A stretch of 64,000 bases of DNA from Stutzerimonas stutzeri (GCF_018138085.1 NZ_CP073105.1:3782001-3846000); one strand, 5' to 3'. Counted from the stretch's first letter, positions 13,801 to 23,890 are shown. Notes: generated from the letters alone by a model not told the origin. Translations and numbers: made by a program.

Positions 13801-15714
13801 TTACTTATTGTCCTTGACCTCTTCGAATTCGGCGTCGACCACGTCGTCGCCGCCCTGCGCGTTATCGCCAGCGGGCTGGCCTTCGCCACCCTGCGGCTGT
13901 TCGGCGTACATCTTCTGCGCCAGCGGCGTGGAGGCCTGGGAGACCGCAGCGATCTTGGCTTCGATTTCGGCCTTGTCATCACCCTTGATCGCGGCTTCCA
14001 GTTCTCCGATCGCCTTCTCGATGCTGCTCTTGTCTTCCTCGGTGGCCTTGTCGCCAGCCTCGGTGAGCATCTTGCGGGTCGCATGGACCAGCTGGTCGCC
14101 CTGGTTGCGCGCCGTCACCAGCTCCTCGAACTTGCGGTCTTCCTCGGCGTTGGCCTCAGCGTCACGCACCATCTGCTCGATTTCCTCCTCGGACAGACCG
14201 GAGTTGGCCTTGATCACGATGGACTGATGCTTGCCAGTGGCCTTGTCCTTCGCCGACACGTGCAGGATGCCGTTGGCGTCGATGTCGAAGGTCACCTCGA
14301 TTTGCGGTACGCCACGCGGAGCCGGCGGAATTTCAGCAAGGTCGAAACGACCCAGCGACTTGTTCTGCGCCGCCTGCTTGCGCTCGCCCTGCAGCACGTG
14401 AATGGTCACCGCGCTCTGGTTGTCATCAGCGGTCGAGAACACCTGCGACTTCTTGGTCGGGATGGTGGTGTTCTTCTCGATCAACGCGGTCATCACGCCA
14501 CCCATGGTTTCGATACCCAGGGTCAGCGGGGACACGTCGAGCAGCAGCACGTCCTTGACGTCGCCAGCCAGAACGGCGCCCTGGATGGCGGCACCCATGG
14601 CAACGGCTTCGTCCGGGTTGACGTCCTTGCGCGCTTCCTTGCCGAAGAACTCGGCAACTTTCTGCTGCACCAGCGGCATGCGGGTCTGACCGCCGACGAG
14701 GATCACGTCGTCGATCTTGGAAACGTCGATGCCGGCGTCTTTCATCGCCATGCGGCACGGCTCGATGGTGCGCTGCACCAGATCCTCGACCAGAGCTTCG
14801 AGCTTGGCACGGGAGATTTTCACGTTGAGGTGCTTCGGACCGGTCGAGTCTGCAGTGATGTACGGCAGGTTGACGTCGGTCTGCTGGCTGGAAGACAGCT
14901 CGATCTTGGCCTTCTCGGCAGCTTCCTTCAGGCGCTGCATGGCCAGCGGATCGCCCTTGAGGTTCATGCCGGTTTCTTTCTTGAACTCGTCGACGAGGTA
15001 GTCGATCAAGCGGATGTCGAAGTCCTCACCACCGAGGAAAGTGTCGCCATTGGTAGCCAGCACTTCGAACTGGTGCTCGCCATCGACTTCGGCGATCTCG
15101 ATGACCGAAACGTCGAAGGTACCGCCACCCAGGTCATAGACGATCACGGTGTGGTCGCCCTTGGCCTTGTCCATGCCGTAGGCCAGCGCAGCGGCAGTCG
15201 GCTCGTTGATGATGCGCTTGACGTCCAGACCGGCGATACGACCGGCGTCCTTGGTGGCCTGACGCTGGCTGTCGTTGAAGTAGGCCGGAACGGTGATCAC
15301 CGCCTCGGTCACCGGCTCGCCGAGATAGTCTTCGGCGGTCTTCTTCATCTTTTTCAGGATCTCGGCAGAAATCTGCGGCGGTGCCATTTTCTGGCCGCTG
15401 ACTTCAACCCAGGCGTCGCTGTTGTCCGCCTTGACGATCTTGTAGGGGACCATCTGGATGTCTTTCTGCACGACGTCTTCGTCGAAACGACGGCCGATCA
15501 GTCGCTTCACCGCATACAGGGTGTTGTGCGGGTTGGTCACGGCCTGACGCTTGGCCGACTGGCCAACCAGGATTTCGCCATCATTCGCGTAAGCGATGAT
15601 CGACGGCGTGGTGCGGCCGCCTTCGGCGTTCTCGATCACCTTGGCCTTGCCGTTTTCCAGGATGGAGACGCAGGAGTTGGTCGTTCCCAGGTCGATACCG
15701 ATAATCTTGCCCAT
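13801..15714 (-). CDS. dnaK: Chaperone DnaK (Hsp70)
   Basis: ATP-dependent Hsp70 chaperone. The start is the ATG at 15714 ([19 protein letters not shown]); 19 extra upstream codons are not conserved in the family. The 637-residue protein has the nucleotide-binding domain with [27 protein letters not shown] and [14 protein letters not shown], the interdomain linker [13 protein letters not shown] near residue 390, and the C-terminal end [15 protein letters not shown]. It lies between grpE and dnaJ. A heat-shock promoter overlaps the grpE stop codon, so it can be transcribed apart from grpE. Confidence 0.98.
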   Translation of the reverse strand: MGKIIGIDLGTTNSCVSILENGKAKVIENAEGGRTTPSIIAYANDGEILVGQSAKRQAVTNPHNTLYAVKRLIGRRFDEDVVQKDIQMVPYKIVKADNSDAWVEVSGQKMAPPQISAEILKKMKKTAEDYLGEPVTEAVITVPAYFNDSQRQATKDAGRIAGLDVKRIINEPTAAALAYGMDKAKGDHTVIVYDLGGGTFDVSVIEIAEVDGEHQFEVLATNGDTFLGGEDFDIRLIDYLVDEFKKETGMNLKGDPLAMQRLKEAAEKAKIELSSSQQTDVNLPYITADSTGPKHLNVKISRAKLEALVEDLVQRTIEPCRMAMKDAGIDVSKIDDVILVGGQTRMPLVQQKVAEFFGKEARKDVNPDEAVAMGAAIQGAVLAGDVKDVLLLDVSPLTLGIETMGGVMTALIEKNTTIPTKKSQVFSTADDNQSAVTIHVLQGERKQAAQNKSLGRFDLAEIPPAPRGVPQIEVTFDIDANGILHVSAKDKATGKHQSIVIKANSGLSEEEIEQMVRDAEANAEEDRKFEELVTARNQGDQLVHATRKMLTEAGDKATEEDKSSIEKAIGELEAAIKGDDKAEIEAKIAAVSQASTPLAQKMYAEQPQGGEGQPAGDNAQGGDDVVDAEFEEVKDNK

Positions 15715-15788
15715 GTGCTTCTCTCCGAACTTTTGATTGATCCGCGCCTGTTTACCGGCTGCGGGTAACACAAAAACGCTTGGCTACC

Positions 15789-15816
15789 AGATGGGGGTCG
15801 GTCGCCGAAATTCAAG
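15789..15816 (-). promoter_or_regulatory. Candidate sigma-32 promoter for dnaK overlapping the grpE stop
   Basis: On the minus strand, CTTGAA (15811-15816) is followed after 14 nt by CCCCATCT (15789-15796), matching the heat-shock pattern CTTGAA - 13 to 15 nt - CCCCATnT. The -35 element contains the grpE stop codon. It lies about 75 bp before the dnaK start. Strong consensus match, no experimental data. Confidence 0.7.
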
Positions 15817-16381
15817 CCTTCTCATCGATCGAAGGCGGTGTTTCTGCCGGCGCCTTGCTGACGACGACCATCGCCGGACGGAGCAGACGGCCATTGAGCA
15901 GATAGCCCTTCTGAAAGACCTTGAGCACGCTGCCAGGCTCGGCATGGGTGCTTTCTTCCATGGCCATCGCCTGATGATGTTCAGGGTTGAACGGCTCACC
16001 TTGCGGATCGACCGGCACCAGTTGATGACGCGCCAGGGTATCGAGCAGCAACTTGAGCGTCAGCTCGACGCCTTCACGCATCGGCTTGACCGCCTCGTCA
16101 TCCGGATTCGACAACTCGAGCCCGCGCTCCAGGCTGTCGGCGACCGCCAACAGATCACCGGCGAACTTTTCGAGGGCGAACTTGTGCGCTTTTTCCACAT
16201 CCTGCTCGGCGCGGCGGCGAATGTTCTGCAACTCAGCGGCTACGCGCAGCGACTGGTCCTGCGCCGCTGCGAGCTGCTCTTCGAGGGACTGCACCCGCGC
16301 AGCAAGGTCTTCGGCCACCTCGGCTTGCGCATTCTCGTTCTCTTCAGGGGTCTGATTGTCCAGGTTCTGCTCGTCGGCCAT
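15812..16381 (-). CDS. grpE: Nucleotide exchange factor GrpE
   Basis: Releases ADP from DnaK. The 189-residue protein has a low-complexity acidic N-terminus ([22 protein letters not shown]), a long coiled coil from about residue 25 to 90 ([18 protein letters not shown]), the motif [13 protein letters not shown], and the C-terminal beta domain with [14 protein letters not shown] and [18 protein letters not shown]. Length fits the family. First gene of grpE-dnaK-dnaJ; transcription probably starts from the heat-shock promoter about 55-80 bp upstream. Confidence 0.97.
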   Translation of the reverse strand: MADEQNLDNQTPEENENAQAEVAEDLAARVQSLEEQLAAAQDQSLRVAAELQNIRRRAEQDVEKAHKFALEKFAGDLLAVADSLERGLELSNPDDEAVKPMREGVELTLKLLLDTLARHQLVPVDPQGEPFNPEHHQAMAMEESTHAEPGSVLKVFQKGYLLNGRLLRPAMVVVSKAPAETPPSIDEKA

Positions 16382-16433
16382 GCGGTCCTCCTCATCGATA
16401 CGTCAGCGGGCAGTGACCCGCGCTTGTGCCGCT

Positions 16434-16461
16434 ATATGGGGGCGACAAATCCTCCTTCAAG
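16434..16461 (-). promoter_or_regulatory. Candidate sigma-32 promoter for grpE
   Basis: CTTGAA (16456-16461) and CCCCATAT (16434-16441) on the minus strand are separated by 14 nt, an excellent match to the heat-shock sigma-factor consensus. The site is 53 bp upstream of the grpE ATG in the divergent grpE-recN region. Confidence 0.75.
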
Positions 16462-16576
16462 GGCCGCCTGGCATTCTTGAGGTCGCAGTTCACCCCCTGT
16501 GCGACGTCATACCGCCATATGTCCATTTCATTTACACACCATCCATCCCCGACGCTTGTAGCGCCCACTGAAAGCA

Positions 16577-16592
16577 CTGTATAAATAGCCAG
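16577..16592 (+). promoter_or_regulatory. LexA-like SOS box before recN
   Basis: CTGTATAAATAGCCAG fits the CTGT-N8-ACAG LexA operator with a single mismatch in the right arm. It lies 23 bp upstream of the recN ATG, where an SOS operator is expected; recN is a classic SOS gene. Confidence 0.7.
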
Positions 16593-16614
16593 TCAACTAC
16601 GCGGGAGCCCTGCC

Positions 16615-18291
16615 ATGCTGGTCCACCTTTCCGTTCATAACTACGCCATCGTCGAACATCTCGACCTCGAGCTTAAACGCGGCATGAGCGTGATCAGCGG
16701 GGAAACGGGTGCGGGCAAGTCGATCATGCTGGACGCCCTTGGCCTTACGCTTGGCGACCGCGCCGACAGCAGCGTGGTCCGCATCGGCGCAGACAAGGCC
16801 GACATTCTCGCCAGCTTCGATCTGGATGACATACCCGACGCCCGCGCCTGGCTGGCCGAGCGTGACCTGAACAACGATGGCCCCTGCATCCTGCGCCGCG
16901 TGATCACGGCCGAAGGGCGTTCGCGCGGCTATATCAATGGTACGCCTTGCCCGCAGGGCGATTTGAAGGCGCTGGGCGAGCTACTGATCGACATTCACAG
17001 CCAGCACGAACATCAGTCGCTGCTCAAGCTGGACACCCACCGTCGCCTGCTCGACGAATACAGTGGCAGTCAGGACCTCGCGCGTCAGGTGCAACTCGCC
17101 GCCCAGCGCTGGCGACAGACGCGACAAAGCCTGGAACGCCTTAGCAACTGCAGCGATGAGCAGCGTGCGCGCCATCAACTGCTGAGTTACCAACTGGAAG
17201 AACTCGAGGCCCTCGCCCTGGGTGAGGACGAGCTCGAGCAACTGGAACAGGAGCACAAGAACCTGTCCAACGCGGAACATCTGCTCGGCGCGTGCCGTCA
17301 GGTTGTGGATCTGTGCAGCGAGAATGACGCCGGCAACGTCCTGTCGGCCCTGACCTCGAGCCTGCAGCGCCTTACCGGCTTCCAGCATCAGCCCGGCGCG
17401 CTGGCCGAAGCGGTCAACCTGTTGTCCAGTGCGCAGATCCAGGTTGAAGAAGCGATCGGAGAACTCAATCGCTTCCTCGACCATTTCGACTCCGACCCGC
17501 AACGACAGCAAGCCCTGGAGGAGCGCCTCGACAGCATCTATACCCTGGCGCGCAAGCATCGTGTCCAGCCGCCCGAACTTCCCGCACTGCAACAGCGCCT
17601 GTTCGAGGAGTTGGAAAGCCTGAATGCTGACGACACCGCGCTGGAGCAGCTTGGCGAAGAACTCGCCGCGCATGAGCGACATTACAAAGAAAAGGCTGCA
17701 GAGCTGAGTGCCGCGCGCCAGCAAGCGGCAGAGTCGCTGGCGGTTGCGGTCGAAGCGGAAATTCAACGGCTGGGCATGCCAGGCGGCAAGTTCAGCGTAG
17801 TGCTGAAGCCCAGTGCCGAAGGTGATTTCACGCCGTACGGCATGGAGCAGGTGGAATTTCTTGTCAGTGCCAACCCTGGCCAACCGCTGCGCCCGCTGGC
17901 GAAGGTGGCCTCTGGCGGAGAGCTGTCACGTATCAGCTTGGCGATTCAGGTGATCACCGCGCAGACCTCGCGCATTCCAACGCTGGTGTTCGACGAAGTG
18001 GACGTGGGAATCGGTGGCCCAACGGCCGAGGTCGTCGGCCAGCTTCTGCGCCGGCTTGGAGAGCGAGGCCAGGTCTTGACGGTAACGCATCTGCCGCAGG
18101 TCGCCGCACAGGGGCATCATCATCTCTTCGTCCATAAGGCGCGTGGTACCGATGAAACCCATACGGCGGTCGCCACACTGGACAACAGCGAGCGCGTCGA
18201 AGAGATCGCACGCATGCTCGGCGGGGTCGATTTGACCGAGCAGGCGCTGGCCCACGCCAGTCAGATGATCGGCTCGGCACAAGCGTCCTGA
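16615..18291 (+). CDS. recN: DNA repair protein RecN
   Basis: SMC-like ATPase acting in double-strand-break repair. The 558-residue protein begins MLVHLSVHNYAIVEHLDLEL, has Walker A GETGAGKSIMLDALG near residue 30, a long central coiled coil (about residues 150-370, rich in Gln, Glu and Leu), the signature VASGGELSRISLAIQ near 435 and Walker B PTLVFDEVDVGIGG after it. Length matches the family. It has its own LexA-like box upstream and is divergent from grpE. The coding sequence is intact. Confidence 0.97.
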   Translation: MLVHLSVHNYAIVEHLDLELKRGMSVISGETGAGKSIMLDALGLTLGDRADSSVVRIGADKADILASFDLDDIPDARAWLAERDLNNDGPCILRRVITAEGRSRGYINGTPCPQGDLKALGELLIDIHSQHEHQSLLKLDTHRRLLDEYSGSQDLARQVQLAAQRWRQTRQSLERLSNCSDEQRARHQLLSYQLEELEALALGEDELEQLEQEHKNLSNAEHLLGACRQVVDLCSENDAGNVLSALTSSLQRLTGFQHQPGALAEAVNLLSSAQIQVEEAIGELNRFLDHFDSDPQRQQALEERLDSIYTLARKHRVQPPELPALQQRLFEELESLNADDTALEQLGEELAAHERHYKEKAAELSAARQQAAESLAVAVEAEIQRLGMPGGKFSVVLKPSAEGDFTPYGMEQVEFLVSANPGQPLRPLAKVASGGELSRISLAIQVITAQTSRIPTLVFDEVDVGIGGPTAEVVGQLLRRLGERGQVLTVTHLPQVAAQGHHHLFVHKARGTDETHTAVATLDNSERVEEIARMLGGVDLTEQALAHASQMIGSAQAS

Positions 18292-18462
18292 TCCGGCAGT
18301 GCCAACAGGCGACACATGGCTCACAGGGTTTTGAACAGAACGGCTTCGCACGGTTATCGCCCGCTTCCGGCCTGCTTGAATGCGTTGCGTGATGCTCGGT
18401 GGCTGACCTGTGCTATGGGCAACGGGCCGGGGCCAGAACGACCTGAGGCACATATAAAACGA

Positions 18463-18482
18463 AACCCCGCAATTGCGGGGTT
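18463..18482 (-). terminator. Terminator after fur
   Basis: CCCCGC-AATT-GCGGGG is a perfect stem; in the leftward direction it is followed by TTTCGTTTTAT, giving a U-rich tail suited to ending the fur message, which stops 42 bp earlier. Confidence 0.75.
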
Positions 18483-18524
18483 CGTCGATCCGAGGCGACA
18501 TCGGCCGCCTCACTGCATACGGGC

Positions 18525-18932
18525 TTAGTCAGCCTTCTTGCGGACGTACAGCACCAGATTATGGTCGACCAGCTCGTAGCCGTGGCGCTTGACGATTTCC
18601 TTTTGCAGCTTCTCGATCTCGGGATCGAAGAACTCGATGACGTCGCCGCTGTCGACGCACACCATATGATCATGGTGCCCGCCATCGGCCAGTTCGAATA
18701 CTGCGTGACCGCCGTCGAAGTTGTGCCGAACCACCAGGCCGGCCGCCTCGAACTGGGTCAGTACCCGGTAAACCGTCGCCAGACCGACATCCTCGCCGGC
18801 CTCCATCAACGCCTTGTAAACATCTTCGGCGCTCATGTGGCGCTGATCGGTGGTATCCAGCATCTGCAGGATCTTGACCCGCGGCAGGGTTACTTTGAGG
18901 CCAGCTTTGCGTAGTTCGCTATTTTCAACCAT
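18525..18932 (-). CDS. fur: Ferric uptake regulator Fur
   Basis: Iron-responsive repressor of siderophore and iron-uptake genes. The ATG at 18932 gives [26 protein letters not shown], the usual pseudomonad N-terminus; the 29 codons before it are not part of the family. The 135-residue protein has the winged helix (about 1-83) and the metal-binding dimer domain with [24 protein letters not shown]. As in other pseudomonads it lacks the Cys pairs of E. coli Fur. It is divergent from bamE across 93 bp. Confidence 0.97.
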   Translation of the reverse strand: MVENSELRKAGLKVTLPRVKILQMLDTTDQRHMSAEDVYKALMEAGEDVGLATVYRVLTQFEAAGLVVRHNFDGGHAVFELADGGHHDHMVCVDSGDVIEFFDPEIEKLQKEIVKRHGYELVDHNLVLYVRKKAD

Positions 18933-19025
18933 GGTTGGCTTTCTCGCTGCTGCTGTTTCGCAGCCTCCTTCAATACGGGTATGATCCGGGCTTTGCCCAG
19001 CCAAGATAGTGGAAGTCACCTACCG

Positions 19026-19529
19026 ATGCAAAACACCAAGCTCATGCTGTCCAGTCTCACGCTCGTGGGCCTGTTCGCACTCGCCGGTTGTTCATTCCCC
19101 GGGGTTTACAAGGTCGATATTCAACAGGGCAATGTCGTTACGCAGGACATGATAGACCAGTTGCGCCCCGGAATGACCCGTTCGCAAGTGCGGTTTATCA
19201 TGGGCAGCCCGCTGATCACCGACACCTTCCACGCCAACCGCTGGGATTATCTCTACAGCATTCAGCCTGGTGGCACCCAGCGTCAGCAAGAGCGCGTCAG
19301 CCTGGTGTTCAATGCCAACGACCAGCTGGCGGGGCTGGCTGGTGATTTCAAACCCGGCGTCAGCCGTGACGAGGCGATTCTCGGAACCGACCGCCCCGCC
19401 CCGGAGGCCCCAGCCCGCACCGAGCCCGAGGCAGCCGAACCTGGCTCACTGCTCGAGCAAATCCAGCGCGACGTCGACGCCGCCGAGCCGGTCCCTGTTC
19501 CTACGCCAGAAGCCCTGGAAACGAACTAA
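19026..19529 (+). CDS. bamE: Outer membrane assembly lipoprotein BamE (OmlA)
   Basis: Small lipoprotein of the BAM complex that inserts outer-membrane proteins. From the ATG at 19026 the product (167 residues) has a signal peptide with lipobox LFALAGC (Cys about 21), then the BamE fold with [26 protein letters not shown] and [22 protein letters not shown]. The C-terminal 50 residues are Pro/Glu-rich and less conserved. It faces fur across a 93-bp gap, an arrangement known for omlA-fur in Pseudomonas. A strong terminator follows. Confidence 0.95.
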   Translation: MQNTKLMLSSLTLVGLFALAGCSFPGVYKVDIQQGNVVTQDMIDQLRPGMTRSQVRFIMGSPLITDTFHANRWDYLYSIQPGGTQRQQERVSLVFNANDQLAGLAGDFKPGVSRDEAILGTDRPAPEAPARTEPEAAEPGSLLEQIQRDVDAAEPVPVPTPEALETN

Positions 19530-19546
19530 GTGTCGATTGGACAAAC

Positions 19547-19573
19547 AAAAGCCCGGCATGCCGGGCTTTTTTC
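19547..19573 (+). terminator. Terminator between bamE and ratB
   Basis: GCCCGG-CATG-CCGGGC with an A run before and a T6 run after forms a compact bidirectional terminator. It ends bamE from the left and ratB from the right. Confidence 0.88.
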
Positions 19574-19588
19574 ATTGCTGATCCTGCG

Positions 19589-19909
19589 CTAGCTGCTCGC
19601 TCCGCCTGCCTTGTTCTGCGCCGCCTTCGCTGCACGCTGCTTGCGCACTTCCTTGGGGTCGGCGATCAACGGCCGATAAATTTCAACCCGCTCACCTTCC
19701 TCCAGCACGCGCTCATCCGGCTTGGGCACCGCTTTACCGAAGATGCCGAGCGGCGAGCCTGCGAGATCCAGCCCAGGGAAAAAACGATCCATTCCCGAAC
19801 GCAGCGCCGCATCCCGCACGGTGGTGCCCTGCGGCACGGTCATGCGTAGCAGCTTCTGCTTGTCGGCCAAGCCATAGACCACTTCGATCGCGATTACCGG
19901 GTTATCCAT
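19589..19909 (-). CDS. ratB: RnfH/RatB family ubiquitin-like protein
   Basis: Small beta-grasp protein of the RnfH (UPF0125) family, encoded after ratA in most gammaproteobacteria; its function is poorly known. From the ATG at 19909 it has 106 residues, MDNPVIAIEVVYGLADKQKLL, then VPQGTTVRDAALRSGM and RVEIYRPLIADPKEVRKQRAAKA, a typical family ending. Its start overlaps the ratA stop by 8 bp, so the pair is translationally coupled. Confidence 0.9.
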   Translation of the reverse strand: MDNPVIAIEVVYGLADKQKLLRMTVPQGTTVRDAALRSGMDRFFPGLDLAGSPLGIFGKAVPKPDERVLEEGERVEIYRPLIADPKEVRKQRAAKAAQNKAGGASS

Positions 19910-20336
19910 ACAGCTGTTTCGCCCTGTCACAGAACGCGTCGACCAGGGTGTTGGCAGCCTGATTGAACAGCGGCCCCAAGGTTGCCCTGACCAGCGGCCC
20001 CGCGTAGTCGAACGTTAGGTCCAGACTGATCTTGCAGGCCTTCTCGCCCAGGGCCTTGAACTCCCAGATGCCATGCAGGTGACTGAAAGGCCCTTCTTCC
20101 AGCTTCATCTCGATGCGCTTGCCCGGCTGCAGCTCATTGCGCGTGAGAAAACGCTGACTGATGCCGGCCTTCGCCACGGTCATGCTGGCCTGCATCTGGG
20201 TTTCACTGCTGGCAATGACTTCAGTGGCAGAGCACCAGGGTAGAAACTGCGGATAGCTGGCGACATCGTTGACCATGTCGAACAGAGCTTGCGCCGGATA
20301 CGGGAGCAGCGCCGAGCGTTGAATATGCGTCGTCAT
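19902..20336 (-). CDS. ratA: RatA-type START-domain protein
   Basis: Member of the RatA family of START/coenzyme Q-binding (COQ10-type) proteins. In E. coli RatA was reported to block 70S formation; a role in quinone handling is also proposed for homologues. The 144-residue protein reads MTTHIQRSALLPYPAQALFDMVNDVASYPQFLPWCSATEV, the standard start, then FSHLHGIWEFKALGEKACKISLDLTFDYAGPLV and a C-terminal helix FNQAANTLVDAFCDRA. It is divergent from smpB with a 227-bp gap, an order found across pseudomonads. Confidence 0.93.
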   Translation of the reverse strand: MTTHIQRSALLPYPAQALFDMVNDVASYPQFLPWCSATEVIASSETQMQASMTVAKAGISQRFLTRNELQPGKRIEMKLEEGPFSHLHGIWEFKALGEKACKISLDLTFDYAGPLVRATLGPLFNQAANTLVDAFCDRAKQLYG

Positions 20337-20548
20337 TCGAACCTTCTACTTCGTCGTTCGACCATCGATGATTGATCGCAGCCGATAACAGCTCACCGAG
20401 AGCAAGCGTGGTCACGCAGGTTCCGTCAAGGAGCCGTTTCCAGGGCTGAACAAGCGTAAAGATGGCACATTGTCAGGGATAAGCGCTCCCCTCTCAAGTT
20501 TCACACCGTCGCAGCGTGCTGGTTATCGCCAGCCGCAGCGGGACTCCC

Positions 20549-20554
20549 TATAAT
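20549..20554 (+). promoter_or_regulatory. Perfect -10 box (TATAAT) just before smpB
   Basis: TATAAT lies only 9 nt before the smpB ATG; transcription starting at the usual distance would leave a leader of about 3 nt. No good -35 hexamer at 16-18 nt and no Shine-Dalgarno were seen. The box could be fortuitous, or smpB could be expressed from a nearly leaderless message. Confidence 0.45.
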
Positions 20555-20563
20555 GCGCACCCT

Positions 20564-21046
20564 ATGGCCAAACAGAAGAAACAGTCCCCCGGGACCATCG
20601 CGCTGAACAAGAAGGCGCTACACGACTACTTCATCGAACAGAAATTCGAGGCGGGCCTCGTGCTGGCCGGTTGGGAAGTCAAAAGCTTGCGCGCCGGCAA
20701 GGCCCAACTGGTAGACAGCTACGTCCTGCTCAAGGATGGCGAAGCCTGGTTGATGGGTTGCCACATCACGCCACTGACCACTGCCAGCACCCACGTGGTT
20801 GCGGACCCTACGCGCACCCGCAAATTGCTGCTGAACAAGCGAGAGCTGGGCAAGCTGTTCGGTGCAGTGCAGCAGAAGGGCTACGCATGTGTCGCCTTGT
20901 CGCTTTACTGGAAAAAGCACCTGATCAAGTGCGACATCGCACTGGGCAAGGGCAAGAAGGAATTCGACAAGCGCCATACCGAGAAGGAGCGCGACTCCGA
21001 TCGTGAAATCCAGCGCGCCATGCGCACTAAAGGCAAAGAAGACTAG
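20564..21046 (+). CDS. smpB: SsrA-binding protein SmpB
   Basis: Binds tmRNA and brings it to stalled ribosomes. From the ATG at 20564 the product (160 residues) starts [23 protein letters not shown] and shows the core [21 protein letters not shown], then [18 protein letters not shown]. The basic C-terminal tail [29 protein letters not shown] inserts into the mRNA channel in the family. An upstream in-frame start would add 16 unconserved residues. Its RNA partner ssrA is 8 kb away in this window. Convergent with lldR. Confidence 0.97.
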   Translation: MAKQKKQSPGTIALNKKALHDYFIEQKFEAGLVLAGWEVKSLRAGKAQLVDSYVLLKDGEAWLMGCHITPLTTASTHVVADPTRTRKLLLNKRELGKLFGAVQQKGYACVALSLYWKKHLIKCDIALGKGKKEFDKRHTEKERDSDREIQRAMRTKGKED

Positions 21047-21116
21047 GTTTCACCTCGCCGAGCGGGCCTCGCCCCGCTCCGATGGCCGGGCTGTCAGTCG
21101 ACAGCCGGCAAGCACA

Positions 21117-21905
21117 TCAGCCTTCCAGGTTCTTTTCCGACCGTCCCTGACGCCGCTGCGCCCGCGCCAGGCGCTGCGCCTCCTGCTGCCCTTCGGCCAG
21201 CACTTCGCGTACGTAACTGATATGCCGGTGGATCACTTCGCGCGCTTCATCCGCACGGCGGTCGATGATCGCATCGTACAGCTCCTGATGCTGGCGCATG
21301 AGCATGTCGCGCGTTTCGTTGCGCAGCGCGTACATCCCGCCGATGTTGGTCACAACGTTGCGCTTGAGCAGATCGAACAGACCACGAATGGTGTGCAGCA
21401 GAACGGCGTTGTGACTGGCTTCGGCAATGGCCAGATGAAAGCGTGCATCGGCGGCGCCTTCCTCGGCACGGGTAACCGTTCCCTCGCGAGCATAGCAATC
21501 CTGTAATGCCGCAAACGCTTCGCCGAGCCGCTGCTGATCGAGCTCGGTGGCACGCTGCGCCGCGTAGTAGGCGCAGCTACCTTCAAGCGTGTGACGAAAC
21601 TCCAGAAGATCGCGCTGCGCATCAGCATTGTTTTCCAGCAGATGCAGCAACGGATCGCTGAAAGTTGAACCGAGGGATTCAGCGACGAAATTCCCGCCGC
21701 CGTGACGACTTGCCAATAAGCCCTTCGCCGCCAGCTTCTGGATCGCCTCGCGCAAGGAAGGGCGCGAAACGCCAAACTGCTCAGCCAGGACGCGCTCAGC
21801 GGGGAGCCGCTCACCCGCCTTGAGGGTCCCTTCGAGGATCATCGTTTCCAGCTGCTCGACGATGTTGTCGGCCAGCCTTCGCTGACGCACCACTCCCACT
21901 TCCAT
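21117..21905 (-). CDS. lldR: GntR/FadR-family lactate regulator LldR
   Basis: Repressor of the lactate genes, released by lactate. The 262-residue protein begins MEVGVVRQRRLADNIVEQLETMIL and has the winged HTH (about 8-75) with GERLPAERVLAEQFGVSRPSLREAIQKLAAKGLL. The FCD ligand domain (about 95-235) carries metal-site His residues, for example in ARFHLAIAEASHN and RQHQELYDAI. It is divergent from lldP, with a perfect 23-bp palindrome between them that fits the TnGTnnnACnA core bound by FadR-group regulators. Confidence 0.92.
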   Translation of the reverse strand: MEVGVVRQRRLADNIVEQLETMILEGTLKAGERLPAERVLAEQFGVSRPSLREAIQKLAAKGLLASRHGGGNFVAESLGSTFSDPLLHLLENNADAQRDLLEFRHTLEGSCAYYAAQRATELDQQRLGEAFAALQDCYAREGTVTRAEEGAADARFHLAIAEASHNAVLLHTIRGLFDLLKRNVVTNIGGMYALRNETRDMLMRQHQELYDAIIDRRADEAREVIHRHISYVREVLAEGQQEAQRLARAQRRQGRSEKNLEG

Positions 21906-22050
21906 GACGCCTCTCGATTGGTTTTACCACTGGACGAATTTCAGCGTAGCCAGCTGTTCTCGGCATCGCAACAGAAAGCTTTTCGACGAAAGTCTATAGC
22001 TAGCTAATTGACGCACCGCAGCCGAGCTCTTACGCTGGCCGGACTCTTCT

Positions 22051-22073
22051 GTAAATTGGTATTACCAATTTAC
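22051..22073. promoter_or_regulatory. LldR operator: perfect 23-bp palindrome
   Basis: GTAAATTGGTA and its exact reverse complement TACCAATTTAC flank a single central T. The core TTGGTATTACCAA matches the operator type known for LldR/FadR-group regulators. It lies 111 bp before lldP. Upstream, TTGACG (22008-22013) and TACGCT (22031-22036) with 17 bp between them could be the promoter, placing the operator at about +8 where binding would block transcription. Confidence 0.85.
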
Positions 22074-22183
22074 AAGATAGAGGCCCCAACAAGAAGAGGA
22101 CTACTTAATGCGGTCTCCAGCTGTCTGCCCATCGCCGGTCCGCCCGGACTCCCACTCGCACATTTCGACCATGGGAGCCTGAC

Positions 22184-23878
22184 ATGTCTAACGGACTGCT
22201 TGCCCTGTTTGCCTTCACCCCTATCCTGCTTGCCGCCGTTCTGCTGATCGGTCTGCGCTGGCCCGCCAGCCGCGCCATGCCGGTGGTTTTCCTGTTCACC
22301 GCTGCGATTGGCCTGTTCGTCTGGGACATGAGCGTGACCCGGATCATAGCCTCGACCCTGCAGGGCCTGGTAATCACCCTCGGACTGCTATGGATCATCT
22401 TCGGCGCGATCCTGCTGCTCAATACCCTGAAGCACTCCGGCGGGATTACCGCCATCCGCGCCGGCTTCACCACCATCAGCCCTGACCGGCGGATTCAGGC
22501 GATCATCATCGCCTGGCTGTTCGGCTGCTTCATCGAGGGGGCCTCCGGCTTCGGCACCCCGGCCGCCATCGCCGCGCCGCTGCTGGTTGCGGTCGGCTTC
22601 CCGGCGATGGCCGCCGTGCTGATGGGCATGCTGGTGCAAAGCACACCTGTGTCCTTCGGTGCAGTCGGCACGCCGATCGTGGTTGGCGTGAACAGTGGTC
22701 TCGACACCGCCACGCTGGGCGCCCAGCTGACTGCACAGGGCTCCAGCTGGCCGATCTTCCTGCAGCAGATCACCAGCAGCGTCGCCATCACCCACGCCAT
22801 CGTCGGCACCGTCATGCCGCTGGTCATGGTGATGATGCTCACGCGCTTCTTCGGCAAGGAGAAAAGCTGGAAAGCCGGATTCGAAGTGCTGCCGTTCGCG
22901 CTCTTCGCCGGCCTGGCCTTTACCCTGCCCTACGTGGCAACCGGCGTGCTCCTCGGCCCCGAGTTTCCGTCGTTGCTGGGCGGTCTGGTTGGCCTGGCCA
23001 TCGTCACTACCGCGGCTCGCTTCAAGTTCCTGGTACCCAAGACCACATGGGACTTCGCCGACGCGAAGGATTGGCCCGCAGAATGGGTCGGCACCATCGA
23101 GATGAAACTCGATGAACTGGCCGCACGCCCGATGAGCGCCTTCCGCGCCTGGCTGCCCTATGTGCTGGTAGGTGCGATCCTGGTCATCAGCCGCGTCTTC
23201 CCGCAGGTCGCTGCCGCGCTGAAGTCCGTTTCCATCGCATTCGCCAACATCCTCGGCGAGACCGGTGTCAGCGCCAGCATCGAGCCGCTCTACCTGCCGG
23301 GCGGGATCCTGGTCGCCGTGGTACTGATCACCTTCTTCATGCACGGCATGCGAGCAGGCGAGCTGAAAGCTGCGGTCAAGGAATCCAGCAGTGTGCTGCT
23401 CAGTGCCGGCTTCGTCCTGCTGTTCACCGTTCCGATGGTGCGCATTCTGATCAACTCCGGCGTCAATGCCGGCGACCTGCCCAGCATGCCAATCGCCATG
23501 GCGCGCTATGTCGCGGATAGCGTCGGCGGCATCTACCCGCTGCTGGCGCCTTCCGTTGGTGCGCTGGGCGCCTTCCTGGCCGGATCGAACACCGTCAGTA
23601 ACATGATGTTTAGCCAGTTCCAGTTCGGCGTTGCGCAGTCGCTGGGCATCTCCGGTGCCATGGTCGTGGCGATCCAGGCCGTGGGCGCCGCTGCGGGGAA
23701 CATGGTCGCCATCCACAACGTGGTCGCGGCATCCGCCACCGTCGGCCTGCTCGGCCGCGAAGGCATCACCCTGCGCAAGACCGTTTGGCCTACCCTGTAT
23801 TACGTGCTGGCGACCGGCGTGATCGGGCTGGTCGCGATCTACCTGATGGGCGTGACGGACCCACTGGTCGGCGTCTGA
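22184..23878 (+). CDS. lldP: L-lactate permease
   Basis: Inner-membrane lactate:proton symporter of the LctP family. The 564-residue protein is hydrophobic throughout with about 12-14 predicted helices, beginning [24 protein letters not shown]. Family motifs include [25 protein letters not shown] near residue 120, [16 protein letters not shown] near 145 and [22 protein letters not shown] in the C-terminal third. A Shine-Dalgarno GGAG precedes the ATG. First gene of lldP-lldD-dld and the direct target of the LldR operator. Confidence 0.96.
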   Translation: MSNGLLALFAFTPILLAAVLLIGLRWPASRAMPVVFLFTAAIGLFVWDMSVTRIIASTLQGLVITLGLLWIIFGAILLLNTLKHSGGITAIRAGFTTISPDRRIQAIIIAWLFGCFIEGASGFGTPAAIAAPLLVAVGFPAMAAVLMGMLVQSTPVSFGAVGTPIVVGVNSGLDTATLGAQLTAQGSSWPIFLQQITSSVAITHAIVGTVMPLVMVMMLTRFFGKEKSWKAGFEVLPFALFAGLAFTLPYVATGVLLGPEFPSLLGGLVGLAIVTTAARFKFLVPKTTWDFADAKDWPAEWVGTIEMKLDELAARPMSAFRAWLPYVLVGAILVISRVFPQVAAALKSVSIAFANILGETGVSASIEPLYLPGGILVAVVLITFFMHGMRAGELKAAVKESSSVLLSAGFVLLFTVPMVRILINSGVNAGDLPSMPIAMARYVADSVGGIYPLLAPSVGALGAFLAGSNTVSNMMFSQFQFGVAQSLGISGAMVVAIQAVGAAAGNMVAIHNVVAASATVGLLGREGITLRKTVWPTLYYVLATGVIGLVAIYLMGVTDPLVGV

Positions 23879-23890
23879 TGTAAAGCAGGA

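Noticed and set aside
21089..21106. GGCTGTC-AGTC-GACAGCC hairpin between smpB and lldR as a terminator
   Set aside because: Only a 7-bp stem and no T-run on either strand; too weak to list as a terminator.
22388..23716. 442-codon minus-strand frame opposite lldP
   Set aside because: Low-complexity His/Asp/Gln translation typical of the reverse complement of a membrane protein gene.
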